Program-made: the position numbers and the translations under genes | Notes under the pieces: model-generated | What the model saw: only the letters and a program-made list of their open reading frames with translations | Databases searched by the model: none | Told to the model about the DNA's origin: nothing | Shown: positions 45,342 through 54,644 of the stretch, in pieces | How positions within the stretch are numbered: position 1 is the stretch's first letter | How the letters are laid out: each line of letters starts with the position of its first letter | Assembly (NCBI GenBank): GCA_024280835.1 | Contig: JAJRPJ010000006.1 | Location: forward strand, 441,749-505,748 | DNA length: 64,000 nt | From: Candidatus Zixiibacteriota bacterium | GTDB lineage: Bacteria; Zixibacteria; MSB-5A5; GN15; JACZUZ01 | Direction of reading: 5' to 3'

Positions 45342-46114
45342 CGGTTTTTCCAAACTGGCTTTCGTTTCTCTTGAAAAGCCAAAATGCCCTCTTCCATATC
45401 GGCAAGTTGTGTTAGCTCGCGCAAATAAACCTCTTCAGCGATATCCAATTGACGCAGAAATTCTGTACGCCAATCAGGTTCGGATTGACGCAAGAGACGC
45501 AATACCGCGGCGCTCTTGTCAGTGATTGATGCAATGGTTGTTTTCGTAGACTCTGATAATTCAGTTTTTGATACCAAATCGGTTATCAATCCCAAAGCCA
45601 GAGCTTTTTGAGCGTCAATAATCTCTCCTGTGAACATCAATCGCTCGGCTGGTCTTCTGCCAATCATTGCAGGAAACAGCGCCGCCGCCACTGGTGGATA
45701 ACAACCCAGCATAATCTCTGGCGTGCCAAACTTTGAGTTTTCAGTAGCGATAACAAAATCACAAAAGCAGGCCAACTCACAGCCGCCGCCTAGGCAATGT
45801 CCATTAACCTGTGCAATAGTTACCAGCCCACCTTCTTGTTGGGCAATCGTCAGTTTGCGAAAAATATCATGAAACGATGTTAACATTTCTTCAATAAGGT
45901 CAGGCGTATGCTCACTAATCTCGACACCTGCGGAAAACGCTTTCTCGCCAGCCCCAGCGAAGACTATGACTCTGATAGCTCTGGCTATAGAAGTATCAAT
46001 AGCGTCGCCAATTTCTTGCATCATCGCTATAGTGATAATGTTCAGCGGAGGCTCATTCAAAGTAATCGTCGCAACAGCTCCGTCAATCTGATATGTAATT
46101 GTCTTGTAGTTCAT
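45338..46114 (-). CDS. Enoyl-CoA hydratase/isomerase family protein, between CoA-transferase subunits
   Basis: About 258 residues of the crotonase superfamily. The oxyanion block AFSAGVEISEHT and both catalytic Glu positions of hydratases (GGGCELACFCD and FGTPEIMLG) are present; the Pro-rich CYPPVAAALFP replaces the usual Gly-rich GxxPGxGGT. That change and LNEPPLNIITIAMM recall dienoyl-CoA hydratases of the cyclohexadiene-carboxyl-CoA type, so it may act on an unusual enoyl-CoA. It is coupled with the CoA-transferase A gene by a 4-base overlap and starts 14 bases after subunit B. Confidence 0.87.
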   Translation of the reverse strand: MNYKTITYQIDGAVATITLNEPPLNIITIAMMQEIGDAIDTSIARAIRVIVFAGAGEKAFSAGVEISEHTPDLIEEMLTSFHDIFRKLTIAQQEGGLVTIAQVNGHCLGGGCELACFCDFVIATENSKFGTPEIMLGCYPPVAAALFPAMIGRRPAERLMFTGEIIDAQKALALGLITDLVSKTELSESTKTTIASITDKSAAVLRLLRQSEPDWRTEFLRQLDIAEEVYLRELTQLADMEEGILAFQEKRKPVWKNR

Positions 46115-46128
46115 AGTGTACAGAAACC

Positions 46129-46905
46129 CTAAGCTGTCCAAAAACGTTTAGGATCAATCTTGCGAATCAGAGCCAGTTCATCTTGTGAGGGAACGGTAGT
46201 CGACTGCAAAGGCTCTGTAATCTCAACTTGCCAACCAGTTTCATCTTGAAGCTGTTTGCTGGCAACCTCTGGGTGAATAGATTCAAGTCGGGCCGAACAG
46301 TCGTCACTATCAAATCGAAATACTCCCATAGTGGTTATCAAACAACTAGGTCCACCGCGATGAAGTCCAACACTTTTCCGCCAACCTTTTCCGTCACCAT
46401 TGCCTGGTGATGTCAGATATGAAACTCTTTCGGGCAGACGCCTCTTGCTATGCTCCACTAACATAACAGTTCGTTTAGCTAGCGAAGCAATGTCTGAGGC
46501 CCCACCAGAGCCAGGCAAGCGTACTGATGAGCCATCGCCTTTGCTGACAAATGTCGAATTAAGATTCCCAAACTTGTCGACTTCACCCGCGCCAAGAAAA
46601 CCAATATCCACTCGGCCACTTTGAAGCATTCCCATGACATTTAACATATCACCCGCTTGTGTCGCTCCCAAAATATTCGGTGGGTCGCCCATAGTGAAGA
46701 GTAATTCTGAGGCAGGAGTTTCGCGAATCAAACCATTTTCATAAAAGCCAACGGCATTCGGCGCGTGAAGATTTTTGGCGATCAGAAACGCCAGCAAAGG
46801 CAAACGCATCCCGACATAGACCACCTCATGATCTTTAATCTCACGCGCGGCTGAGACAACCATCAACTCAGCTAATGTATATTCTGTAGTCAATTCTGTC
46901 GTCAC
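46129..46905 (-). CDS. CoA-transferase subunit B (glutaconate CoA-transferase-like)
   Basis: About 258 residues. The presumed catalytic Glu is in VGFYENGLI, in the same place as the Glu of GctB, followed by GDMLNVMGMLQSGRVDIGFLGAGEVDKFGN and SGGASDIASLAKRTVMLVEHSKRR, all family-typical. It therefore looks like an active transferase, not a Glu-less hydrolase. GTG at 46905 lies 4 bases after the thiolase stop and is preferred over an in-frame start at 46959 that overlaps the thiolase. Confidence 0.88.
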   Translation of the reverse strand: MTTELTTEYTLAELMVVSAAREIKDHEVVYVGMRLPLLAFLIAKNLHAPNAVGFYENGLIRETPASELLFTMGDPPNILGATQAGDMLNVMGMLQSGRVDIGFLGAGEVDKFGNLNSTFVSKGDGSSVRLPGSGGASDIASLAKRTVMLVEHSKRRLPERVSYLTSPGNGDGKGWRKSVGLHRGGPSCLITTMGVFRFDSDDCSARLESIHPEVASKQLQDETGWQVEITEPLQSTTVPSQDELALIRKIDPKRFWTA

Positions 46906-46909
46906 GTTC

Positions 46910-48094
46910 TTATGACACACGCTTGAACAAGATTGATGTGCCTTGGCCGCCAGAAACACAGAGTGTCACTAGGCCTAGTGTTTTATTGCGTTTCTTGAGA
47001 GCAGATAATAGTGTCGTGACAATCCGTGCGCCAGTGGCGCCAATCGGATGCCCCAAAGCGATTGCTCCGCCATGAACGTTTATCTTTTCTTCATCTATCG
47101 GCAACTCTGTCAGACAAGCCAAAACTTGCCCAGCGAAAGCCTCATTGAGCTCAATCAAATCGATATCCTCAAGCGCTACATTGGCCTTGGCCAACAAGGC
47201 CTTAGTCGCAGGAACAGGACCGAGTCCCATAATATCTGGGGCAACTCCAGATTGAGCGTAACCGATTATTTCCGCTTCAGGTGTCACACCCAACTTTTTG
47301 ACTTTTTCCTCACTAAGGATAATCATCGACGAAGCGCCGTCAGTAATTCCGCAAGCATTGCCAGCGGTAACTGTTCCGTCTTTAGCAAACACAGGGCGAA
47401 GTTTAGCAAGTCCCTCAAGAGTTGCTCCATGCCGCAAGTGTTCATCGGTGTCAATGATTTTGTCGCCCTTGCGTGACTTGATTGTTACAGGTGTAATTTC
47501 ATCGATGAAGAGGCCATCTTTTTGAGCGCGTTCAGCTTTATGCTGTGAACGCAGGGCATACTCGTCTTGCGCTTCGCGTGTGATGGATTTGATCTTCGAA
47601 AGATTATCAGCAGTTGCGCCCATGAGCATGTCACATAGTTTACAGTGGAACCCATCATGATACATTGAATCAACTAAGCGTGATTGCCCCAGTGGTATCC
47701 CCCAACGCGCACCGAATATCATGTGGGGCACATTACTCATAGATTCCGCGCCGCCGACTAATGCGCAATCAATGTCGCCAGTGCGAATCGCACGTGTCGC
47801 TGCAACAATTGTATGCAAACTAGAGGCGCAGGCGATATTAATCGTTGTTGCGGGTCTGTCGACTGGGATATCACAGCGGTAAGTAATTTGACGGGCCATA
47901 TTGGGGCCACCGCCTGCCTGCCTACCGCACCCAAAGAAGGTTTCATCAATTTGATCGGGTGCGATTCCAGCGCGTTCTAATGAGGCCTTAGCGCTGATTG
48001 TTCCAAGGTCTGCGGCGCTAAGAGATTTTAGCGATCCACCGAACTTACCGATTGGCGTTCTGGCGCTTCCTATAAGATAAACTTTTTTGGACAC
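46910..48094 (-). CDS. Thiolase (acetyl-CoA C-acyltransferase)
   Basis: A 394-residue thiolase that cleaves or forms 3-ketoacyl-CoA. The nucleophile Cys is in [16 protein letters not shown], His in [19 protein letters not shown], and the second Cys in [18 protein letters not shown]. The ATG and length are typical. It lies in the middle of an operon with two crotonases, an aldehyde dehydrogenase and a CoA-transferase, consistent with breakdown of a short or substituted acyl-CoA. Substrate length cannot be told from sequence. Confidence 0.94.
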   Translation of the reverse strand: MSKKVYLIGSARTPIGKFGGSLKSLSAADLGTISAKASLERAGIAPDQIDETFFGCGRQAGGGPNMARQITYRCDIPVDRPATTINIACASSLHTIVAATRAIRTGDIDCALVGGAESMSNVPHMIFGARWGIPLGQSRLVDSMYHDGFHCKLCDMLMGATADNLSKIKSITREAQDEYALRSQHKAERAQKDGLFIDEITPVTIKSRKGDKIIDTDEHLRHGATLEGLAKLRPVFAKDGTVTAGNACGITDGASSMIILSEEKVKKLGVTPEAEIIGYAQSGVAPDIMGLGPVPATKALLAKANVALEDIDLIELNEAFAGQVLACLTELPIDEEKINVHGGAIALGHPIGATGARIVTTLLSALKKRNKTLGLVTLCVSGGQGTSILFKRVS

Positions 48095-48147
48095 GAGATA
48101 ATTGTCTTTCTGGGTAACTTGTTGAGACTTGGATTGTGAAGTTGGCG

Positions 48148-48663
48148 CTATTCACCATTGAGCGCTATGAGAATTGCTTCGGCCAGTTGATTGATCAAAG
48201 CTGGGTCGTTATTGGTGCGAATAAACCGTTGGTTGCGGTCGTAATACCCGCCGAGACGATTGCCATCACGGTCGAAGAATTCAACATAGTAAACAGTCTT
48301 GCGTTTTGACATCCCTCCAACTTGTCCATAGCCTTCTCTTTCTTGGCGCTCGGCGATAGTGACAGTAATGTCGGCAGTTGGGGAGTCATTGTAATACAGA
48401 GTCACATCTTTAAGCAAAACGAACTTGACTGACTCTACAAGCGAACGATTAGAAGCGGTTACACGCTCCTTATCGATACCGTCTCCCTTGTAATCATAAC
48501 GATATAATATTCGCCAAGTCTTAGCGTTCAGTCGAACTTCGGCTGGAATAACGTGGGTGATGCCACCGCCGCAAGATTGCAAGACTAACCCTGATAAAAA
48601 CAATACCCCTGTCGCAATGAAAATCTTAGCACAAACTCGGGATGAGACAAATCTCTTGAACAT
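48148..48663 (-). CDS. Predicted lipoprotein inside the acyl-CoA operon
   Basis: A 171-residue exported protein: hydrophobic FIATGVLFLSGLVL and a lipobox ending LQSC at about residue 30, then a Gly-rich linker. The mature part has TADITVTIAERQEREGYGQ and YYVEFFDRDGNRLGGYY, an alpha/beta pattern I do not recognise with confidence. It lies 11 bases after the aldehyde dehydrogenase stop and 53 bases before the thiolase, so it is co-transcribed with catabolic enzymes without an obvious reason. Confidence 0.75.
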   Translation of the reverse strand: MFKRFVSSRVCAKIFIATGVLFLSGLVLQSCGGGITHVIPAEVRLNAKTWRILYRYDYKGDGIDKERVTASNRSLVESVKFVLLKDVTLYYNDSPTADITVTIAERQEREGYGQVGGMSKRKTVYYVEFFDRDGNRLGGYYDRNQRFIRTNNDPALINQLAEAILIALNGE

Positions 48664-48674
48664 TGGTAGTCACC

Positions 48675-50168
48675 TTATGATAAGTCAACCCAAACTGATT
48701 TGGTTTGTAAGTAGCCATCCAGTGCGTCCTCGCCCAAATCGCGGCCGAAACCAGAATCTTTGAATCCACCAAATGGTAGTGATGGGTCAAACATATTAAC
48801 TGTGTTAATCCAGACTGTACCTGCTTTGAGAGATGCTGCCATGCGATGCGCGCGCTTAATGTCATTTGTCCAAAGCGCAGCAGCTAATCCATATTGAGTG
48901 TCATTAGCGATGGAGAGAGCTTCTTCTTCAGTATCAAATGGAATCACTGCCAGCGCAGGGCCAAATATCTCTTCTTGAGCGATTCTCATTTTGTTGTCAA
49001 CATCGGCAAAAATTATCGGCGAGACAAAACAGCCTTCAGAAAACTCATTATTAAAAGCGACCCGTTCGCCGCCTGTGATCAATGTGGCGCCATCTTGTTT
49101 TCCGATTTCGACATAGCTAAGCACACGTTCCATTTGCTCTTTAGACACCAGAGCGCCAATCCGTGTCTTCTTATCAAACGGGTCGCCAACTTGTAAACCC
49201 GAGGCCGCTTCTTTCAATGCCGCGACAACTTCATCATAACAGGAGCGCTCAACCAGCAAACGTGAGCCAGCGCAACACAGCTCGCCTTTGCCATAGAAAA
49301 TGCCATTGATTGCGCCGCGCAGAGCCGATTTCATATCCGCATCTGCAAAAATAATATTCGGCGATTTGCCACCCAGCTCAAGTGTCAGCTTCGTCAAATT
49401 ATCCGCAGAGTTGCGCATGATTTCTTTGCCGACTTCAACCGAACCAGTGAATGAAATCTTATCAACCCCAGTATTTTTGACCAAAGCCGCTCCAGTAACT
49501 TCGCCGCGACCAGTGAGAATATTTACCACTCCAGGCGGAAAGCCAGCTTCGATAATCAACTCACCAAGAGCCAAAGCGGTCAGCGGAGTTTGTTCGGCCG
49601 GCTTAAGAACTACAGTATTACCAGCGGCCAGAGCTGGCGCGAGTTTCCAAGCGCACATCACCAAAGGCAGATTCCACGGAATGATTTGCGCAATAACACC
49701 AAGTGGTTCGCGGCGCGTAAACATGAACGCATCCGAACGTGACGGAATCGTCTGCCCAGATAATTTATCCGCCCAACCAGAAAAATAGTGGAAAACATTC
49801 GCTGCAAAAGGAATATCTATTTTGCTAGATTCAAAATACGGTTTGCCATTGTCCGTGGTTTCTAGTAGCGCTAAACGTTCACCATGTTCCAGAATCAAAT
49901 CGGCCAGCTTGGCCAGATACTTGCCACGTCTAGCGGCAGGGATCACGCTCCATTTACCCTCAAATGCCGCGCGCGCCGCTGAGACAGCATTCTCTACGTC
50001 AGCGGCGTCCGCTTCGGCGAATGTCGTGATGACTTCACCCGTGGCGGGATTTATGGTTTCCAAAGTCGACGATGCTTCAACCCACTCGCCATTGATTAAC
50101 AGGTGGCCAGGTTTGACGAATTCGTTGGCCTTGTCTTGGATACTTCTATTGTCAGTTGCAGTAGTCAT
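48675..50168 (-). CDS. NAD(P)-dependent aldehyde dehydrogenase
   Basis: About 497 residues of the ALDH superfamily, closest in wording to the class 1/2 and betaine aldehyde dehydrogenase type: IPWNLPLVMCAWKLAPALAAGN, FTGSVEVGKEIM, catalytic Glu in LTLELGGKSPNIIF, Cys in KGELCCAGSRL, and IFGPALAVIPFD near the end. It would oxidise an aldehyde to an acid, which the CoA-transferase could activate. GTG at 50183 is an alternative start. It follows the upstream crotonase by about 50 bases. Confidence 0.93.
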   Translation of the reverse strand: MTTATDNRSIQDKANEFVKPGHLLINGEWVEASSTLETINPATGEVITTFAEADAADVENAVSAARAAFEGKWSVIPAARRGKYLAKLADLILEHGERLALLETTDNGKPYFESSKIDIPFAANVFHYFSGWADKLSGQTIPSRSDAFMFTRREPLGVIAQIIPWNLPLVMCAWKLAPALAAGNTVVLKPAEQTPLTALALGELIIEAGFPPGVVNILTGRGEVTGAALVKNTGVDKISFTGSVEVGKEIMRNSADNLTKLTLELGGKSPNIIFADADMKSALRGAINGIFYGKGELCCAGSRLLVERSCYDEVVAALKEAASGLQVGDPFDKKTRIGALVSKEQMERVLSYVEIGKQDGATLITGGERVAFNNEFSEGCFVSPIIFADVDNKMRIAQEEIFGPALAVIPFDTEEEALSIANDTQYGLAAALWTNDIKRAHRMAASLKAGTVWINTVNMFDPSLPFGGFKDSGFGRDLGEDALDGYLQTKSVWVDLS

Positions 50169-50222
50169 AGTATTTGCTGTCACTATCTCTTTTTCTAAAT
50201 ATCTGTAATGTCTTAGAGTTAA

Positions 50223-51005
50223 TTATACGCCTTTGAAAACCGCGGTGCGTTTCTCAATATAAGCGTTAAGACCTTCTTTGGCATCCTGACTGTCAAAGAG
50301 TTGCTGTTGCAATTCGCGCTCCAAAGACAATCCTTCGCCAAAAGGAATTTCAAGTCCCGAACAAACAGCGCGTTTGATACGACCAACTGCTTTTGAAGCC
50401 TTGCCCGGTGGCACAAACTGTTTGGCGTATTCGGTGACTTGCTCGATAAAATTATCACCTTCATAGAGGTGATTGACAATGCCCATCTCATGAGCTTCAG
50501 TGAAGTCAAATGTGCGACCAGTGGCCATCAATTCGATTGCCTTAACTTTACCAATCAGACGCGCCAAACGTTGTGTGCCGCCTGTGCCTGGGAGAACGCC
50601 AAGTGTAACCTCTGGCAGTCCAATAGCTCCAGCTTCTTTTTTGGCCAAACGAATATCGCAGGCCATAGCGATTTCCAAACCACCACCAACACAATGACCA
50701 TTGATAGCGGCAATTACCAATTTCGGGGTTTGCTCCAAACGGTTCAAGGTTTCGTTGGCATGCAAGCAGAAATAGTATTTGAAATAGGGTGTCACCGAAG
50801 TCAACATTTTGATATTGGCGCCAGCGGAGAAAAACTTTTCGCCTGCGCCTGTAACGACGATGACATAAGCCTTCTCGTCCATCCGAGCTTCAAGAATACA
50901 CTTATCAAACTCGGTGAACATTTCGTAAGTGTATGTGTTCGCTGGTGGGTCACAAAGGGTTAACCAGGCGATACCGTCTTTTACTTCATAATTTACTAAA
51001 GCCAT
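50223..51005 (-). CDS. Enoyl-CoA hydratase (crotonase)
   Basis: About 260 residues. The crotonase motifs are complete: FFSAGANIKML (oxyanion), GGGLEIAMACDIRLA and GLPEVTLGVLPGTGGTQRL with both catalytic Glu. ATG at 51005 is chosen for its AAGGAG six bases upstream; the frame extends to 51083 without conservation. It is the first gene of the seven-gene acyl-CoA unit that runs to 44376. Confidence 0.93.
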   Translation of the reverse strand: MALVNYEVKDGIAWLTLCDPPANTYTYEMFTEFDKCILEARMDEKAYVIVVTGAGEKFFSAGANIKMLTSVTPYFKYYFCLHANETLNRLEQTPKLVIAAINGHCVGGGLEIAMACDIRLAKKEAGAIGLPEVTLGVLPGTGGTQRLARLIGKVKAIELMATGRTFDFTEAHEMGIVNHLYEGDNFIEQVTEYAKQFVPPGKASKAVGRIKRAVCSGLEIPFGEGLSLERELQQQLFDSQDAKEGLNAYIEKRTAVFKGV

Positions 51006-51228
51006 CAAAAGCTCCTTGTCCTTGGTTTGTGATGCTATATGTGATTTATACTGTTTTATGCTTTTCGTAATTCCAGAGTCCAATAATATTCTTTAAATAT
51101 CATTCACTGCGGCGGCAATATATACCCTTGAACATCGCTCTTCAAGCGTGTTTCTTCCTTTTGTCTGAACTGTTCTAAAGTCAGAATTGTTCAGTTGAGT
51201 AGACTAATAATAATGTGAGGATATCAAA

Positions 51229-51741
51229 GTGTTTAAGAGTAAGCAGTCGGCAATTGAGTTGTTCAAAATCCAAGAGAATTATACTTCCGCCACGTTGGAA
51301 CGCTTCTCGGATTCGGCCTTAAATAAGAGCCCAGTGGATGGCTTTCGCTCTGTAGTGGAGCTGGCTGTGCATTGCATATTCGTCCGTGAAAGTTCGTTGG
51401 CAAGTATTTTGGGTGATGACTCGATGATTCATGACCTAAAACTGCGTTATCCAGATGGTGAATCGGTCAAGGCTCTGACAGTAGAGGGGATACTCGAATC
51501 ACACAAATCGAGTTTTGGGACATTTTACATAGGACTGGAGCGAATTGATTGGAACCATCTCGACATACCTTTTCGAACCCACTTCGGCAATTCGTCCTGT
51601 GCGCGCAATTATCTGACTCTAATCCTGCAAGAAGAAATCCATCATCGTGGACAAATGATTCTAATTTCCCGCTTAAGTGGTCTAATCCCCCCAGATGCGC
51701 CCTACGCCGAAATAGCAGCTCTAGGTGTTGAGCAAGGCTGA
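51229..51741 (+). CDS. DinB-like metal-dependent protein
   Basis: A 170-residue four-helix DinB/YfiT-type protein. The putative metal ligands are His in ELAVHCIFVRESS and His in LQEEIHHRGQMILISRLSG, a pattern typical of the superfamily, followed by IPPDAPYAEI. The start is GTG at 51229 with GAGGAT upstream. The activity of this subgroup (often thiol-dependent transferases) is not established from sequence. Confidence 0.75.
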   Translation: MFKSKQSAIELFKIQENYTSATLERFSDSALNKSPVDGFRSVVELAVHCIFVRESSLASILGDDSMIHDLKLRYPDGESVKALTVEGILESHKSSFGTFYIGLERIDWNHLDIPFRTHFGNSSCARNYLTLILQEEIHHRGQMILISRLSGLIPPDAPYAEIAALGVEQG

Positions 51742-51851
51742 GAAAACTCTGGCTCTTGGCGAGTTGCCTAGAGATAGTTCTTGGCGCATATTGTCAAATC
51801 ATCATTGTCATTCGGTGTGGCAATCAGTGAAAACACTAAACTAGAGTTGAG

Positions 51852-52841
51852 ATGTTCTTAGAATTCCAATGTCAATATTGCCAAAACGTAGTTTCACTAC
51901 GTTTCTTGAAAATCGGTGAGCGCTATATGTGCAAATCCTGTGGTGCAAAGGGATTTGTACCTGAGTCTGCCAAATCGGTTGAGTCTGCGACACCAATAAT
52001 TCCTGCACCAATTTCTCCGAGTCTGCTTCCGTCATATTCTCCACCGATAACACCTCAAACATCCTATTTGCATGTTGACTATGCAAATAGGGCGCATGTA
52101 CAAGAGAGGCAGGAACCGCAAGCGGAGGTTGACCATTTTCCGGTTTCATACAAAACAGGCTTATTGACTGTCGGAATTGGGATATTTGTTTTTCAGCTAC
52201 TGGCAAGATTCTTCGCGGACTACCACGGCTCTCATGATGGATTAAGTGATGCGGATTATTTGCTAATTTCCGATTTGTTCGGCTCTGGTTGGATAATAAT
52301 TTTGGCGTTTTATGTCATATTTGACATCCAAAGTCATAAAGTTTCAGTATTGAAGTTGCTAGACTTTTCGTTTTCTAAACTGAAAGCGTTTCTCCCAAAA
52401 GTATTACTATACTTTTCTGTAGCAGCTGGTTTTCAGATAGTCGTCTCGCTATTCGTCAATGAGGACGAGCTTCAACTATCAAAAATGTCGAATGTTGGGA
52501 TTGTGGTTGCCTTTTTTTCCACAGTAATTGTGGCTCCAATTTTTGAAGAGATAATTTTTCGAGGATACCTTTACAATGTGATGCGCTCGAAATTTCGTAA
52601 TAAATCGGAGAGGCAACTGGCAAATGCGATTGCTTTCGCTGCTGCACACGTATTTTTGGTCATGTTTATACTCGGAGCGGCGCTACCGTATTATATTTTT
52701 GCGCTAGGATATTATTTCGCCAAACTATATGAAGAAAGCGATTCTGTTGTGCCGAGTATTGCATTACACATGCTCAACAATGGACTCGTTTTTTTGTTAG
52801 AGATTCTCGCATTACACGGAATATCGTTCATGGTTTTCTAA
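51852..52841 (+). CDS. CPBP-family intramembrane protease with N-terminal zinc ribbon
   Basis: A 329-residue membrane protein. The N-terminus has two CxxC pairs (FQCQYCQN and YMCKSCGA), a zinc ribbon, followed by a Pro/Ser-rich linker. Then come about seven hydrophobic segments and the CPBP/Abi motif APIFEEIIFRGYLYN with Glu232-Glu233 and Arg, plus His in AAAHVFLVMF and ALHMLNNGLVF. The family includes CAAX-type proteases and bacteriocin immunity proteins. The ribbon-protease combination suggests a substrate-binding head in the cytoplasm (inference). Confidence 0.85.
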   Translation: MFLEFQCQYCQNVVSLRFLKIGERYMCKSCGAKGFVPESAKSVESATPIIPAPISPSLLPSYSPPITPQTSYLHVDYANRAHVQERQEPQAEVDHFPVSYKTGLLTVGIGIFVFQLLARFFADYHGSHDGLSDADYLLISDLFGSGWIIILAFYVIFDIQSHKVSVLKLLDFSFSKLKAFLPKVLLYFSVAAGFQIVVSLFVNEDELQLSKMSNVGIVVAFFSTVIVAPIFEEIIFRGYLYNVMRSKFRNKSERQLANAIAFAAAHVFLVMFILGAALPYYIFALGYYFAKLYEESDSVVPSIALHMLNNGLVFLLEILALHGISFMVF

Positions 52842-52896
52842 GACACGATTCAAACAGCGATTTGCCAGCGCCAACTGGTAACACTATCTTTGAAAG

Positions 52897-54417
52897 ATGA
52901 AAAATAATATGTCAGACACACACAATAAGAGCAAAAGAAACTCCCCATTGGAGATGAGTCCAGATGAGTTCAGAGTAGCTGGACATAAGTTGATTGATGA
53001 CATTGCTGATTTTCTGGGAGGACTGCCAGAGGCCCCAGTGACAACTGGTGAACCGCCGTCGAAAATCCGCAATTTCATTGGAGCAGACAGAGAATTACCA
53101 GTCAAAGGCGCTAATCCAGCGGAACTGTTAGAGAGTGTCACTAAGGATTTGTTTGAACACTCTCTTTTCAATGGACATCCGAACTTTCTTGGTTATATCA
53201 CCTCCTCTGCCGCTCCGATTGGGGCGCTGGCTGAAACTTTGGCGGCGACTGTAAACCCGAATGTCGGTGGCTGGACACTTTCGCCAGTGGCTACTGAGAT
53301 TGAATTGCAAAGCATCCGCTGGATTGCCGAATTGATCGGCTACAACACCGATTGCGGTGGTGTGCTGGTTAGTGGTGGGAACATGGCGAACGTTGTTGGA
53401 TTTTTGGTCGGTCGACGTGTCAAAGCTGGTTGGGATATTCAGAAACACGGTTTGCGCCATGCTGATGCGCGTCAACTTCGGGTTTATGTTTCTGCGGAGA
53501 CTCATACTTGGGTGTACAAGGCCGCTGATATGTGTGGTTTGGGTTCGGAGTCGATTCGCTGGATTCCGACTGACGAATCATTACGCATGGATTTGAGCGC
53601 TTTGGAAAAACAAATCAACGCGGACCTTGAGGCAGGAGACAAGCCGATGATGGTTGTTGGAACGGCTGGTTCGGTTAGTACAGGTGTCGTTGATCCATTG
53701 ACTGCTATCGGCGCCATATGTAAGAAATACGACTTGTGGTTTCATGCTGACGGCGCTTATGGCGCTTTTGCGGCGGCTTTGCCTGAATCTCCAGAGGGGA
53801 TTTGCGAAATTGTTGGCGCCGATTCGATTGCGCTTGATCCGCATAAGTGGCTCTATGCTCCGATTGAGGCGGGTTGCGCATTGGTTCGTGACGCTGATTT
53901 GATGCGTGAGACATTTAGTTATCATCCGCCATATTACAAGTTTGATGCAATTGATGGAGAGGAGTTGACTTCGTTGGTTGATTTCAGCCCCCAGAATACT
54001 CGCGGTTTCAAGGCCCTGAAAGTCTGGCTGGCTTTGCAACAGGCTGGTCGTGATGGTTATCGTGAGATGATCTCTACAGATATTTCTTTAGCTGAGAGGT
54101 TGTTCCAGAAAGTCAAAGAAACTCCTGAGCTTGAAGCGCTGACTCGGCATTTGAGTATCACTACATTTCGTTATGTTCCACTGGGTTTGCCCGCTGATTA
54201 TCCTGAGCGTATTAAGTATCTTGATGAACTAAACAGCGAATTGGTTAGCCGTTTGCAGCGCTCGGAAGAAGTTTTTGTTTCTAATGCTATTGTTCGCGGT
54301 GTTTATGCTCTTCGCTCTTGTGTTGTGAACTTTCGCACCGATGAATCTAACATTGATGCGATTCCTGAAATTGTTGTTCGCATAGGCCATGAAGTCGATA
54401 GCGAAATGCGTCCCTAG
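52897..54417 (+). CDS. PLP-dependent aromatic-L-amino-acid decarboxylase family protein
   Basis: A 506-residue group II decarboxylase. The N-terminal helix region has MSPDEFRVAGHKLIDDIADFL, then HPNFLGYITSSAAPIGAL, GVLVSGGNMANVVG, HADGAYGAFAA and the PLP Lys317 in DPHKWLYAPIEAG. The family decarboxylates aromatic amino acids, diaminobutyrate or related substrates; the exact one cannot be read from sequence. It ends convergently with a secreted FG-GAP protein, separated by palindromic repeats. Confidence 0.92.
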   Translation: MKNNMSDTHNKSKRNSPLEMSPDEFRVAGHKLIDDIADFLGGLPEAPVTTGEPPSKIRNFIGADRELPVKGANPAELLESVTKDLFEHSLFNGHPNFLGYITSSAAPIGALAETLAATVNPNVGGWTLSPVATEIELQSIRWIAELIGYNTDCGGVLVSGGNMANVVGFLVGRRVKAGWDIQKHGLRHADARQLRVYVSAETHTWVYKAADMCGLGSESIRWIPTDESLRMDLSALEKQINADLEAGDKPMMVVGTAGSVSTGVVDPLTAIGAICKKYDLWFHADGAYGAFAAALPESPEGICEIVGADSIALDPHKWLYAPIEAGCALVRDADLMRETFSYHPPYYKFDAIDGEELTSLVDFSPQNTRGFKALKVWLALQQAGRDGYREMISTDISLAERLFQKVKETPELEALTRHLSITTFRYVPLGLPADYPERIKYLDELNSELVSRLQRSEEVFVSNAIVRGVYALRSCVVNFRTDESNIDAIPEIVVRIGHEVDSEMRP

Positions 54418-54482
54418 ATTCAACCTAGTTGGCTGTGCGGCCGTGTCTTGGTCGTGTGACCCGACGCTTTCTCTATGAAAAG

Positions 54483-54527
54483 GTGTCAAGTCACAATTTT
54501 CAAAAAGCGAAAATCAAGACCTGACAC
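54483..54527. repeat. Second copy of the REP-like nested inverted repeat
   Basis: Arms GTGTCAAGTC (54483-54492) and GACCTGACAC (54518-54527) with an inner ATTTTC/GAAAAT pair. It matches the element at 17894-17939 in arms and core. It lies between the convergent decarboxylase and FG-GAP genes. Confidence 0.75.
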
Positions 54528-54558
54528 AACAGGTGGGTACTTAATCAACAAGCCCCAG

Positions 54559-54571
54559 AGGCGGGCCACCC
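54559..54571. repeat. Partial copy of the RAYT-type REP sequence
   Basis: AGGCGGGCCACCC matches AGGTGGGCCACCC of the RAYT element's right repeat at 12 of 13 bases. It sits 32 bases from the other repeat family, so two palindromic families share this spacer. Confidence 0.5.
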
Positions 54572-54644
54572 TGCGTATGAAATGTATGGATACAACGATA
54601 AGGCCAATGGAGCGAGTGTTTGACTTTTTTGCTAACCAGAAGTT

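Noticed and set aside
45338..46905. Direct assignment of the CoA-transferase pair as IpdAB steroid-ring hydrolase
   Set aside because: Subunit B keeps the Glu (FYENGL) expected of true CoA-transferases, so only a loose resemblance in gene order remains.
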